Of a stretch of DNA of 64,000 nucleotides, positions 8,321 through 17,127 are shown one piece after another. How positions within the stretch are numbered: the stretch's first letter is position 1; every line of letters begins with the position of its first letter. Position numbers and translations under genes: made by a program. Under the pieces are notes generated by a model. That model ran no database searches. It was not told where the DNA came from and saw only the letters and a program-made list of their open reading frames with translations. The DNA is taken from contig JAQVCW010000011.1 in NCBI GenBank assembly GCA_028689585.1, positions 49,217 to 113,216 on the forward strand, given 5' to 3'. This stretch comes from Lachnospiraceae bacterium (GTDB lineage: Bacteria; Bacillota; Clostridia; Lachnospirales; Lachnospiraceae).

Positions 8321-9379
8321 ATGAAAACGATAGCAAATGAGGAAACTTATATCGATTACATGCTGGATGCCACCACCCGTCTTCTGGCGGTGGACAGCCC
8401 CAGCGGATATACGGAACACGCAGCAGAATTTGTGATGAAGGAACTGGAGGCCATGGGGTATGCGCCGGAGCAGACCCGCAAGGGCGGTGTGCTGGTGTGC
8501 CTTGGAGGAGATGGTGACAGTACAGCAGCGGACGGCATTTTGCTGGAGGCCCATATGGATACCCTGGGGGCTATGGTAGCAGAGGTGAAAGCAGGCGGAC
8601 AGCTTCGTCTTACCAACATCGGCGGCATGAATGCCAACAATGCAGAAGGGGAAAACTGCCGGGTGATCACCCGGTTTTCCGGTACCTATGAGGGTACGGT
8701 GCAGCTCGAAAATGCCTCTATTCACGTAAACGGAGAATACAATAAAACAGAACGAAACTGGGATACCGTGGAGCTGGTACTGGATGAGCCGGTGCATTCC
8801 AAAGAAGATACCCAGAAGCTTGGTATTTGTCCGGGAGACATTGTCTGCTTCGATCCCCGTACCAGAATTACTTCAAAGGGCTATATCAAGAGCCGTTTCC
8901 TGGATGATAAACTGAGTGTAGGCATTTTGCTGGGCTATGCAAAATATTTGAAAGAAGAAAAGGTGGAGTTGAAACGTCCGGTCTATGTCCACATCACTGT
9001 ATATGAAGAAGTGGGACATGGCGGTTCGGCATCGGTGCCGGAGTGCATCAGCGAGGCGATTTCAGTGGATATGGGCTGTGTGGGAGAAGGACTGCTCTGC
9101 AGAGAAGAACAGGTGTCGATCTGTGCCAAGGACAGCGGCGGACCATATGATTACAGGATGGTGAATGACCTGATCCTGGCGGCCAGAGAGATGGGGGCAG
9201 ATTATGCGGTGGACATTTATCCCCATTATGGTTCTGATGTGGAAGCTACCCTGAAGGCAGGCTATGATATTCGTCATGGACTGATCGGAGCCGGAGTATA
9301 TGCTTCTCATGGATATGAGAGAAGTCATAGAGACGGGGTGAAAAACACCTGGAAGGTGCTGGTTGGATACTGCGGATAA
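8321..9379 (+). CDS. M42-family metallopeptidase (glutamyl aminopeptidase/endoglucanase-type)
   Basis: This 352-residue cytosolic aminopeptidase of the M42 clan trims N-terminal residues from peptides. Co-catalytic metal ligands are visible in order: His in EAHMDTLG, bridging Asp in RFLDDK, the Glu pair in YEEVGHG, Asp in SVDMG and the C-terminal His in YASHGYERSH. Family order and length are normal. GAGG lies about 10 bases before ATG 8321. The tandem 36 bp repeat separates it from the PARG gene. A convergent hairpin follows, so the unit probably ends here. Confidence 0.88.
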   Translation: MKTIANEETYIDYMLDATTRLLAVDSPSGYTEHAAEFVMKELEAMGYAPEQTRKGGVLVCLGGDGDSTAADGILLEAHMDTLGAMVAEVKAGGQLRLTNIGGMNANNAEGENCRVITRFSGTYEGTVQLENASIHVNGEYNKTERNWDTVELVLDEPVHSKEDTQKLGICPGDIVCFDPRTRITSKGYIKSRFLDDKLSVGILLGYAKYLKEEKVELKRPVYVHITVYEEVGHGGSASVPECISEAISVDMGCVGEGLLCREEQVSICAKDSGGPYDYRMVNDLILAAREMGADYAVDIYPHYGSDVEATLKAGYDIRHGLIGAGVYASHGYERSHRDGVKNTWKVLVGYCG

Positions 9380-9409
9380 GCGGAAGCTGAAGAGGAAGAA
9401 CAAGTGACG

Positions 9410-9521
9410 GACAGGGAATTATTTTCCAAATCCCATAGCAGCATCTGCTTTCCATAAACGGCCGGAAGACCGCCTGTGGCAGGCAGGATGTGCAATGGCA
9501 GATGGAAAACGACTCCCTGCC
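9410..9521. terminator. Imperfect long hairpin between convergent genes
   Basis: ACAGGGAATTATTTTCCA (9411-9428) pairs imperfectly with 9503-9520, and partial pairing continues inward toward the GC-rich 9460-9485 core. It lies between the stop codons of the peptidase (+) and the DUF402 gene (-), a position suited to a bidirectional terminator. T-runs are short, so function is uncertain. Confidence 0.45.
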
Positions 9522-9528
9522 TTTCAAT

Positions 9529-10026
9529 TTACTCATCCAGCATATCCGTATTATCGTAATCCTCGATATACTTCTGCAGCCGTGGAAATGCGCCTTTATA
9601 AATCAGTGAAAGCAGCTTGTCCAGGCGGCGCAGGGCCAGTTGAAGTTCATCCTGGGTGATCAGGCCGTCCCGTTGGGCGTCTGCCAGCTCGTCCAGGTCT
9701 ACGACGCGCACAAAGCCATCCGGATAAACGATCACGTCCACCAGCAGATCCGTGAAGACGTAAGTATTGGTATCCTTATCCCAGGTGTGGAAGATGATAT
9801 CGCAGTACCAGCTTATTAAATGATTGTCTGCATCGTAAAATTTGCTGATCTTGAAGCCACGCTCCAGAAAATAGCAGGAGTATCCGTGATGCAGCGTTTT
9901 TTTGGGACGCAGGGTATTCCAGCGGGTGATGATGACTTCGTTGTCCTGATAAAGAATGATATCGTCCTTTAAAGAGACGCATTCGGCTGGAATAATACGT
10001 TTGCGGAATAATTTAGTGTTTTCCAT
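9529..10026 (-). CDS. DUF402 domain protein (FomD/Ntdp-like)
   Basis: The 165-residue protein has the DUF402 core: ISWYCDIIF, TDLLVDVIVYPDG and VVDLDELADA, followed by an alpha-helical tail rich in Leu and Arg. Family members with known roles hydrolyse phosphoanhydrides (nucleoside di/triphosphates or CMP-adducts) using Asp/Glu-bound metal; the acidic residues D, D and E in this core fit. It is one of few minus-strand genes here and is divergent from the PfkB gene. AGGAAAG lies just upstream of its ATG. The substrate is unknown. Confidence 0.75.
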   Translation of the reverse strand: MENTKLFRKRIIPAECVSLKDDIILYQDNEVIITRWNTLRPKKTLHHGYSCYFLERGFKISKFYDADNHLISWYCDIIFHTWDKDTNTYVFTDLLVDVIVYPDGFVRVVDLDELADAQRDGLITQDELQLALRRLDKLLSLIYKGAFPRLQKYIEDYDNTDMLDE

Positions 10027-10151
10027 AAGAATTCTTCTTTCCTTATACGCTTTGAACCGGCATATTTTGCAGCCACGAACAGGGCCGGTTTTGAATTATA
10101 AATTATAAAAAGTATAGCAGAGAAGAGAGGAAAAGTCTATGAAATGTTTCC

Positions 10152-10180
10152 TTGTCGGATGCGCATATCGGTGTTAAAAT
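10152..10180 (+). promoter_or_regulatory. Sigma-A-type promoter for the PfkB gene
   Basis: TTGTCG (10152-10157), a 17-base spacer and TAAAAT (10175-10180) lie in the 208 bp divergent spacer, 55 bp before the PfkB start. The rest of the spacer is A+T rich with no other clear signal. Confidence 0.55.
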
Positions 10181-10234
10181 AGATATAAAAAATGACAGAT
10201 AAACCTGAAAAACTTAACGCGGAGGAAAATGTAA

Positions 10235-11125
10235 ATGAAGGTATTGAATTATGGATCTTTAAATGTGGATTACGTATATGCTCTGGATCACATTGTTCAG
10301 GGAGGCGAGACAATATTGTCATCCAAAATGGAACCGTTTTGCGGTGGAAAAGGTCTGAATCAGTCTATCGCTCTGGCAAAAGCCGGAGTACCGGTTTACC
10401 ATGCGGGCCTGATCGGAGAAGACGGGGATATGCTGCTGGAAACCTGTCGGGAAAATGGGGTAAATACAGATTATATCCGTAAGCTTCCGGAAAAAGGCGG
10501 CCACACAATCATCCAGGTGGACCGCAATGGCCAGAATTGCATTATTCTGTATGGTGGAACCAATCAGATGCAGACAAAAGAATATATTGATGAAGTGCTG
10601 GGAAATTTTGCTGAGGGAGATTTCCTGATCCTTCAGAATGAAGTGAACCTGTTGGACTACATCATTGACAAAGCATACGAAAGAGGGATGAAAATTGTTT
10701 TGAATCCTTCCCCGTTTGACGATAAATTGAAAGCCTGCGATTTGACGAAGGTGTATTTATTTATGCTCAATGAGATCGAAGGCGAGCAGTTCACCGGTTA
10801 TAAAGAGAAAAATGAAATCCTGACTCATCTGACGGAGAAATTTCCAAATGCCAGATTTGTGCTGACTCTGGGAAGCGACGGAGCGGTTTATTTTGATGGA
10901 AAAGAAAAGGTATTTCAGGATATCTTCAAGGTAAAAGCAGTGGATACAACGGCGGCCGGAGATACCTTTACGGGCTTTTTTATGGCATCCATTATTGATG
11001 GAATGCCGGTGGCGCAGGCATTGAAGACGGCGGCAAAGGCATCTTCCATCGCGGTTTCCAGACCGGGAGCGACTCCATCCATCCCGACGATGGAGGAAGT
11101 GAAGAAGGGGCTGGCAGAAGCATAA
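10235..11125 (+). CDS. PfkB-family (ribokinase-like) carbohydrate kinase
   Basis: This 296-residue kinase phosphorylates a sugar or nucleoside with ATP. The N-terminal PfkB region NYGSLNVDYVY and substrate loop GGKGLNQSIALAKAG are present. The C-terminal signature DTTAAGDTFTGFF supplies the catalytic Asp of GD and the anion hole. The GGKGxNQ form is closest to ribokinases. GGAGG lies 8 bases before ATG 10235. galT follows after 62 bp, so the kinase may work in hexose or pentose salvage with it; no epimerase or galactokinase adjoins to prove that. Confidence 0.88.
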   Translation: MKVLNYGSLNVDYVYALDHIVQGGETILSSKMEPFCGGKGLNQSIALAKAGVPVYHAGLIGEDGDMLLETCRENGVNTDYIRKLPEKGGHTIIQVDRNGQNCIILYGGTNQMQTKEYIDEVLGNFAEGDFLILQNEVNLLDYIIDKAYERGMKIVLNPSPFDDKLKACDLTKVYLFMLNEIEGEQFTGYKEKNEILTHLTEKFPNARFVLTLGSDGAVYFDGKEKVFQDIFKVKAVDTTAAGDTFTGFFMASIIDGMPVAQALKTAAKASSIAVSRPGATPSIPTMEEVKKGLAEA

Positions 11126-11187
11126 AAGCCAGGCAATTGAAATAATGAAGAAACAGACAGAGACAAAAACAGAAGGAGAACAGGGAT

Positions 11188-12711
11188 ATGGTACAGGAAA
11201 TGCTTGGCAAACTGGTCCAGTATGGATTGGCGACAGGGCTTATCATGAAGGAAGACACAATTTATACGACAAACCGGCTGCTGGAACTGCTGCAGTTGGA
11301 TTCGCTGGAGGAAAAAACAGAAGAAGCCATTCGTGGATTTGATCCGGCTGATCAGTCGGTGGTACCTGAATTGGAGAAGATACTGGATGCTCTCTGCGAC
11401 TATGCCTATGAGAATAAACTGATCGATGAAAATGGAGTGGTATACCGTGATCTGTTTGATACAAAGCTGATGGGAGCACTGGTGGACCGCCCTTCCAATG
11501 TGATACACAGGTTTCAGGAGCTGTACCGGCAGGATCCCATAAGGGCTACGGATTTTTATTATAAGTTCAGCCAGGATACCAACTATATCCGCCGTTACCG
11601 GATTGAAAAGGATCAGAAATGGGTTACGCGTACCGAATATGGTGATCTGGATATTACCATCAATCTTTCCAAGCCGGAAAAGGATCCCAAGGCCATCGCA
11701 GCGGCCAAGCTGGCGAAGCAGACCTCCTATCCCAAATGCCTTCTCTGTACAGAAAATGAAGGATATGCGGGAAGAGTGAATCATCCGGCGCGGCAAAATC
11801 ACCGTGTCATTCCGGTAACGATTAACCAGAGTGACTGGTTTTTCCAGTATTCTCCCTATGTTTATTATAATGAGCACTGTATTGTGTTTAACGGTCAGCA
11901 TACCCCGATGAAGATTGAACGGGCTGCTTTTGCGAAGCTGTTTGATTTTGTAAAGCAGTTCCCTCATTATTTTGTGGGTTCCAATGCGGATCTTCCGATC
12001 GTGGGCGGTTCGATCTTAAGTCATGACCATTTTCAGGGAGGCCACTATGAATTTGCCATGGCGAAGGCTCCGGTGGAGACGGAAGTGGTGATTCCGGGTT
12101 TTGAAGATGTAAAGGCGGGGATTGTAAAATGGCCCATGTCGGTACTGCGTATCAGCGGACCGGATACAGAGCGCCTGATCACGCTGGCAGATAAAATCCT
12201 GCTGGCATGGCGGGGATATACGGATGAGGCGGCGTTTATTTTTGCAGAGACAGAGGGCGAACCGCATAATACGATCACTCCGATCGCCAGAAAACGGGGC
12301 GATAATTTTGAACTGGATCTGGTGCTGAGAAATAATATTACGACAAAGGAGCATCCGCTGGGAGTATATCATCCTCACGCAGAGCTTCATCATATTAAAA
12401 AAGAAAATATCGGTCTGATCGAGGTCATGGGACTGGCTGTGCTGCCATCGCGGCTGAAGACAGAGATGGAGGATCTGCAGAAAGCGCTGCTTACAGGAGA
12501 AGATATCCGAAAGGATCCTGAACTGGAAAAGCATGGGGACTGGGCAGAAGAAATCCGCCGGAAGTACGCGGATATCAACGCGGACAATGTGGAAAAAATC
12601 CTTCAGGAGGAGATCGGGATTGTCTTTGCAAAGGTGCTGGAGCATGCAGGCGTGTATAAGCGGAATGCAGAAGGAAAGGAAGCTTTCCAGCGTTTCATCC
12701 GGCATATCTGA
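11188..12711 (+). CDS. galT: UDP-glucose--hexose-1-phosphate uridylyltransferase, class II
   Basis: GalT moves UMP from UDP-glucose to galactose-1-phosphate in the Leloir pathway. The 507-residue length and the N-terminal MVQEMLGKLVQYGL region mark the class II Bacillota form. The active-site HxHxQ is in SILSHDHFQGG; a second HPHAELHHIKKENIGLIEVMG block is typical of class II. CLLCTENEGYAGR and HPARQNHRVIP are also conserved. AGGAGA precedes ATG 11188. No galK or galE lies beside it; the upstream PfkB gene may share the transcript. Confidence 0.95.
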   Translation: MVQEMLGKLVQYGLATGLIMKEDTIYTTNRLLELLQLDSLEEKTEEAIRGFDPADQSVVPELEKILDALCDYAYENKLIDENGVVYRDLFDTKLMGALVDRPSNVIHRFQELYRQDPIRATDFYYKFSQDTNYIRRYRIEKDQKWVTRTEYGDLDITINLSKPEKDPKAIAAAKLAKQTSYPKCLLCTENEGYAGRVNHPARQNHRVIPVTINQSDWFFQYSPYVYYNEHCIVFNGQHTPMKIERAAFAKLFDFVKQFPHYFVGSNADLPIVGGSILSHDHFQGGHYEFAMAKAPVETEVVIPGFEDVKAGIVKWPMSVLRISGPDTERLITLADKILLAWRGYTDEAAFIFAETEGEPHNTITPIARKRGDNFELDLVLRNNITTKEHPLGVYHPHAELHHIKKENIGLIEVMGLAVLPSRLKTEMEDLQKALLTGEDIRKDPELEKHGDWAEEIRRKYADINADNVEKILQEEIGIVFAKVLEHAGVYKRNAEGKEAFQRFIRHI

Positions 12712-12729
12712 AGCAGCGAAAATCCTGTC

Positions 12730-12758
12730 TTGACAAAAACAACTGATGAGGCTAAACT
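12730..12758 (+). promoter_or_regulatory. Promoter of the T-box/proS unit
   Basis: A consensus TTGACA (12730-12735) is followed, after 17 bases, by TAAACT (12753-12758). It lies just before the T-box leader. Confidence 0.65.
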
Positions 12759-12764
12759 GGATAA

Positions 12765-13078
12765 ATCAGAACTCAATAGGGCAAAGCGTGGAAGAGGGAT
12801 AGTACGTGCGGCGGAATTTACAGAGAGAAGATGGCTGGTGTGAATCTTCAAAGAAGCTGTAGGGAACCTGCCTTGGAGCAGCCTGTGAAAGCAGGACGTA
12901 ATTCCGGCGATAACGGAAGGCGAGAGAACAGGATCAATGAATTTCAGAGGTCTGTTAATCAGGGTGGTACCGCCGAAGTGATTTTGTGAAAGAAAACTTT
13001 GCATCTGTAAGTATTTCTTTTGAAACAAAAGCCTCGGTCCCTTGGCATAGCATAATGCCTGGGGACTGAGGCTTTTTA
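12765..13078 (+). ncRNA. T-box leader RNA (proline specifier) upstream of proS
   Basis: The leader shows stem I features in order: AGTA (12812 region), AGAGAG, GGTGTGAA, then GGGAACCTGCCTTGGAGC with CCT (12867-12869) at the specifier position, which reads as a proline codon. The antiterminator T-box AGGGTGGTACCGCC is at 12961-12974. A strong terminator follows. Uncharged tRNA-Pro should stabilise the antiterminator and switch on proS. Anticodon choice is by eye from the conserved flanks. Confidence 0.92.
13029..13077 (+). terminator. T-box intrinsic terminator
   Basis: AGCCTCGGTCCC (13030-13041) pairs with GGGGACTGAGGCT (13061-13073), followed by a T-run. It is the OFF structure of the proS T-box and competes with the antiterminator. 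Confidence 0.9.
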
Positions 13079-13199
13079 TGTGGACAATTGTTGAATGCGG
13101 CGATAACTGAGAAACCACAAGAGTGTGTTTTTAGGTAACCGGTCAGGATACGGAAGCGTTACGTTTCTCGTCGCGGATAAAAAATGAGGAGAGAAAAAA

Positions 13200-14639
13200 A
13201 TGGCGAATGAAAAGAAATTAGTGGAATCAATCACTTCTATGGAAGAAGATTTTGCGCAGTGGTATACCGATGTGGTAAAGAAAGCAGAGCTGACAGATTA
13301 TACCAGTGTAAAGGGATGTATGGTGATCAAGCCGGCAGGGTATGCCATCTGGGAAAATATCCAGCATGAGTTGGACCGCAGATTTAAAGAAACGGGAGTG
13401 CAGAATGTATATCTTCCTATGTTCATACCGGAAAGTCTGCTTCAGAAAGAAAAAGATCATGTGGAAGGGTTTGCGCCGGAGGTAGCATGGGTGACTCATG
13501 GCGGACTGGAACCGCTGCAGGAGCGTATGTGCGTGAGACCGACCTCAGAGACTCTCTTTTGTGATTTCTATGCAAATGATATTCATTCTTACCGCGATCT
13601 GCCGAAGGTTTACAATCAGTGGTGCTCCGTAGTGCGCTGGGAGAAAACCACAAGACCATTTCTGCGTTCCAGAGAATTTTTGTGGCAGGAAGGCCACACC
13701 GCACATGCTACAGCGGAAGATGCAGAAGCGAGAACTGTTCAGATGCTGAATGTATATGCAGATTTCTGTGAGGAAGTGCTGGCTATTCCGGTTATCAAAG
13801 GAAGAAAGACGGATAAAGAAAAATTTGCGGGTGCAGAAGCGACCTATACCATCGAATCTCTGATGCATGACGGAAAGGCGCTTCAGTCCGGAACCAGCCA
13901 CAACTTCGGGGATGGTTTTGCAAAAGCGTTCAATATTCAGTTTACCGATAAAGACAATACTTTAAAATATGTACATCAGACCTCCTGGGGCATGACCACC
14001 CGTATGATCGGGGCAATTATCATGGTACACGGGGACAATAACGGACTGGTGCTGCCTCCGAGAATTGCACCGGTTCAGGTGATGGTGGTTCCGATTCAGC
14101 AGAAGAAAGAAGGCGTTCTGGAGAAAGCTTCCCAGGTATGGGAGACTCTGGCAGCCAGCGGTCTGCGTGTCCGTATGGATGATTCGGATAAGAGTCCGGG
14201 CTGGAAATTCTCAGAACAGGAGATGAGAGGAATCCCGGTGAGAATTGAACTTGGACCAAAGGATATCGAAGCAGGACAGGCTGTGATCGTGCGCCGTGAC
14301 ACCAGAGAAAAGACGGTGGCGGCACTGGAAGAGCTGACAGAGAAGGTAAAGGAAATTCTGGAGACCATGCAGGCAGATATGCTGGAAAAAGCCAGAAAAC
14401 ACAGAGATTCCCATACCTATACCGCGGTGACAAAGGAAGAATTCAAGGATATCGCAGACAACAAGCCTGGATTTATCAAGGCAATGTGGTGCGGCAGCCA
14501 GGAATGTGAGGATGCCATCAAGGAAGAATACGGAGTAACCTCCAGATGTATTCCTTTCCATCAGGAGCAGATCAGCGATACCTGTATCTGCTGCGGAAAA
14601 CCTGCATCAAAAATGGTTTACTGGGGTAAAGCATATTAA
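13200..14639 (+). CDS. proS: Prolyl-tRNA synthetase (archaeal/eukaryote-like type)
   Basis: This 479-residue class II aminoacyl-tRNA synthetase charges tRNA-Pro. Motif 2 is in [20 protein letters not shown] and motif 3 in [15 protein letters not shown]. It lacks the large editing insertion of the bacterial type. The C-terminal zinc-like domain carries Cys at [10 protein letters not shown] and [16 protein letters not shown] and ends in Tyr, as in the archaeal/eukaryote-like form common in Clostridia. GAGGAGAG precedes ATG 13200. Expression is controlled by the T-box leader ahead of it. The next 130 bp hold no gene. Confidence 0.96.
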   Translation: MANEKKLVESITSMEEDFAQWYTDVVKKAELTDYTSVKGCMVIKPAGYAIWENIQHELDRRFKETGVQNVYLPMFIPESLLQKEKDHVEGFAPEVAWVTHGGLEPLQERMCVRPTSETLFCDFYANDIHSYRDLPKVYNQWCSVVRWEKTTRPFLRSREFLWQEGHTAHATAEDAEARTVQMLNVYADFCEEVLAIPVIKGRKTDKEKFAGAEATYTIESLMHDGKALQSGTSHNFGDGFAKAFNIQFTDKDNTLKYVHQTSWGMTTRMIGAIIMVHGDNNGLVLPPRIAPVQVMVVPIQQKKEGVLEKASQVWETLAASGLRVRMDDSDKSPGWKFSEQEMRGIPVRIELGPKDIEAGQAVIVRRDTREKTVAALEELTEKVKEILETMQADMLEKARKHRDSHTYTAVTKEEFKDIADNKPGFIKAMWCGSQECEDAIKEEYGVTSRCIPFHQEQISDTCICCGKPASKMVYWGKAY

Positions 14640-14741
14640 GCTTTACCGCTGAGGGTGCAGAATTTAAAAAACAGAAAAAAACAATAATATTCGAGGTATC
14701 AGGAAAAATATTCTAAATAATAGAAAGAAATATTTGATTTT

Positions 14742-14755
14742 CCGCAAAAATTGCG
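14742..14755. promoter_or_regulatory. Small palindrome upstream of the livJ promoter
   Basis: CCGCAA and TTGCGG flank two to three A residues (14742-14755), about 20 bp upstream of the -35 box. It could be an activator or repressor site for the amino acid transporter operon, or an end signal for proS. No regulator gene is adjacent. Confidence 0.3.
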
Positions 14756-14775
14756 GCAAAACAAGAAAAAACTGA

Positions 14776-14804
14776 TTGACGAATAAAATAAATAAGGGTA
14801 CAAT
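14776..14804 (+). promoter_or_regulatory. Promoter of the branched-chain amino acid ABC operon
   Basis: TTGACG (14776-14781), 17-base spacer, TACAAT (14799-14804), ending 45 bp before the livJ start. Near-consensus, so high basal expression is expected. Confidence 0.75.
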
Positions 14805-14849
14805 GTTCCCATGAGTTTTTTAGGCGATATTTAAAAGGAGGATGAAATT

Positions 14850-15986
14850 ATGAAAAAAACAGTAAGATTTGCAAGTGCGGCAATGGCAGCTACTATGATG
14901 CTTTCTATGACAGCGATGGCAGGTGAGACATTTAAAATCGGCGGTATTGGACCGATCAGCGGAGGCGCTGCTATTTATGGACAGGCAGTTATGAATGCTT
15001 CCCAGATGGCAGTGGATGAGATCAATGCAGCAGGCGGTATCAATGGCTATCAGGTAGAGTTCAGTTTCCAGGATGATGAGCATGATGCAGAGAAATCAGT
15101 CAATGCTTACAATACATTAAAAGACTGGGGTATGCAGATGCTGCTTGGCACCGTTACCTCTACTCCATGTATCGCAGTCAGCGCAGAGACAGCGAATGAC
15201 AATATGTTCCAGTTGACACCATCCGGCTCCGCAGTTGAATCGATTGCACCGGAGAACGCATTCCGTGTATGCTTCTCTGATCCGGCGCAGGGTACAAAAT
15301 CAGCACAGTATATTGGCGAAAATGCACTGGCTACCAAAGTGGCAGTTATTTACAACAGCTCCGACGTATATTCTTCCGGTATTTACAACAATTTCGCAAC
15401 AGAAGCGGCTAATCAGGGATTTGAACTGGTATCAGCAGAAGCATTTACCGAAGACAGCAAGACAGACTTCTCCGTACAGCTTCAGAAAGCAAAAGATGCC
15501 GGAGCAGATCTGGTATTCCTGCCGATCTATTATACTGAGGCATCTCTGATTCTGACTCAGGCAGCAGGTATGGATTATGCACCTACGTTCTTCGGATGTG
15601 ACGGTCTGGACGGTATCCTTACCGTAGAAGGATTTGATACTGCTCTGGCAGAAGGCGTTATGCTTCTGACTCCTTTCGCAGCAGATGCATCAGATGAGAT
15701 GACACAGAACTTTGTGACAGCATACAAAGAAGCTTACACAGATGTTCCAAACCAGTTTGCAGCAGATGCTTATGATGGCATGTATGCAATCAAAGCTGCA
15801 GCAGAGAAGGCTGGCGTTACTCCGGATATGGAAGTATCTGATATCTGCGAAGCGATGAAGACAGCTATGACTGAGATTACGATCGATGGCCTGACCGGTA
15901 CCGGCATGACCTGGACCGCAGATGGCGAGCCGAACAAAGCTCCTAAGGCAGTTGTGATCAAGGACGGCGCTTACACAGCAATGTAA
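14850..15986 (+). CDS. livJ: Branched-chain amino acid ABC transporter substrate-binding protein
   Basis: This 378-residue periplasmic-binding-like protein of the LivJ/LivK class captures Leu/Ile/Val-type ligands outside the membrane. Residues 1-23 are a signal peptide ending in AMA-GE. No lipobox Cys is seen, unlike many Gram-positive binding proteins, so anchoring is unclear. FKIGGIGPISGGAAIYGQ is the usual first strand and ligand loop of the family; FFGCDGLDG and FAADAYDGMYAIKAA are conserved C-lobe parts. AAGGAGG precedes ATG 14850. A terminator follows before livH, consistent with making more binding protein than membrane parts. Confidence 0.92.
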   Translation: MKKTVRFASAAMAATMMLSMTAMAGETFKIGGIGPISGGAAIYGQAVMNASQMAVDEINAAGGINGYQVEFSFQDDEHDAEKSVNAYNTLKDWGMQMLLGTVTSTPCIAVSAETANDNMFQLTPSGSAVESIAPENAFRVCFSDPAQGTKSAQYIGENALATKVAVIYNSSDVYSSGIYNNFATEAANQGFELVSAEAFTEDSKTDFSVQLQKAKDAGADLVFLPIYYTEASLILTQAAGMDYAPTFFGCDGLDGILTVEGFDTALAEGVMLLTPFAADASDEMTQNFVTAYKEAYTDVPNQFAADAYDGMYAIKAAAEKAGVTPDMEVSDICEAMKTAMTEITIDGLTGTGMTWTADGEPNKAPKAVVIKDGAYTAM

Positions 15987-16042
15987 AAAGAATACTGGTA
16001 GCCGTGAATGCAGGATGCAGGAAGCAGTTACACAAAAATAAC

Positions 16043-16082
16043 GCAGGGGTTGCCATGAAGGTGGCGGCCCCTTGCTGTTTTA
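16043..16082 (+). terminator. Intercistronic terminator between livJ and livH
   Basis: GCAGGGGTTGCC (16043-16054) pairs with GGCGGCCCCTTGC (16063-16075), followed by TGTTTTA. It probably ends most livJ transcripts; downstream A+T-rich DNA (16100-16190) may hold a second promoter for livH. Confidence 0.7.
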
Positions 16083-16229
16083 TGTTACGGAAAAGGACTA
16101 TACGTTTTTTCGTTTTAATGATATATTAACTATACTAACTTTTTAAAGCGATGTTACTGTTTTCCCGGTGATTTTATACTGCCGGCCGTTGAAACCAGCA
16201 GCATCCCGAAATGCGATGCGAGGTGTACT

Positions 16230-17114
16230 ATGAGTTTTTTAAATTATTTAATCAGTGGTATCAGTCTCGGAAGTGTATATGCAATAATCGCTCTTGGCTA
16301 CACTATGGTATACGGAATTGCCAAGATGCTGAACTTTGCTCACGGCGATGTTATCATGGTCGGTGCTTATACTGTCTTTATTGCGACTGCATCTGCGGGA
16401 CTTCCTACGATACCGGCTATTATCCTTTCTATGATTGTCTGTACCGCACTGGGCATGGCGATTGAAAAAGTGGCTTATCGGCCGCTGCGCAATGCGGCTT
16501 CACCGCTGGCGGTGCTGATCACAGCCATTGGTGTCAGCTATCTGCTGCAGAACCTGGCTCTGCTGATCTTTGGATCCAATACCAAGTCTTTCACTTCCGC
16601 AGTGAATTTTCCGGCGATCAAACTGGCAGGCGGTCAGTTGAACATTACCGGTGAGACGTCGGTTACGATTCTGGCCTGTGTTCTGATCATGATCGGACTG
16701 ACGTTATTTATCAACAAGACAAAACCGGGACAGGCTATGCTGGCGGTTTCAGAGGATAAGGGTGCAGCCCAGCTCATGGGCATCAATGTCAACGGAACGA
16801 TCGCTCTGACGTTTGCCATCGGTTCTGCCCTGGCGGCGATCGCAGGCGTGCTGCTCTGCTCCGCTTATCCGTCCCTGACGCCGTATACCGGTTCCATGCC
16901 GGGTATCAAGGCATTTGTGGCGGCTGTGTTTGGCGGGATCGGATCCGTTCCCGGAGCCATGATCGGCGGTATTCTGCTTGGTATTATTGAGATTTTCGGC
17001 AAAGCTTACATTTCTTCCCAGATGGCAGATGCAATTGTATTTGCCGTGCTGATCGTGGTACTTCTGGTGAAGCCTACCGGCCTGATGGGCAAGAAGATTC
17101 AGGAAAAGGTATAA
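16230..17114 (+). CDS. livH: Branched-chain amino acid ABC transporter permease LivH
   Basis: This 294-residue polytopic membrane protein has about eight hydrophobic helices. It carries LivH hallmarks: GSVYAIIALGYTMVYGIAKM near the N-terminus, LNFAHGDVIMVGAY, and FVAAVFGGIGSVPGAMIGG in the C-terminal half, the loop that contacts the ATPases. It pairs with LivM to form the channel. livM begins 13 bp downstream. No strong ribosome site is seen before ATG 16230 beyond GAGG at 16219-16222. Confidence 0.95.
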   Translation: MSFLNYLISGISLGSVYAIIALGYTMVYGIAKMLNFAHGDVIMVGAYTVFIATASAGLPTIPAIILSMIVCTALGMAIEKVAYRPLRNAASPLAVLITAIGVSYLLQNLALLIFGSNTKSFTSAVNFPAIKLAGGQLNITGETSVTILACVLIMIGLTLFINKTKPGQAMLAVSEDKGAAQLMGINVNGTIALTFAIGSALAAIAGVLLCSAYPSLTPYTGSMPGIKAFVAAVFGGIGSVPGAMIGGILLGIIEIFGKAYISSQMADAIVFAVLIVVLLVKPTGLMGKKIQEKV

Positions 17115-17127
17115 GGGGGAAGAGGAA

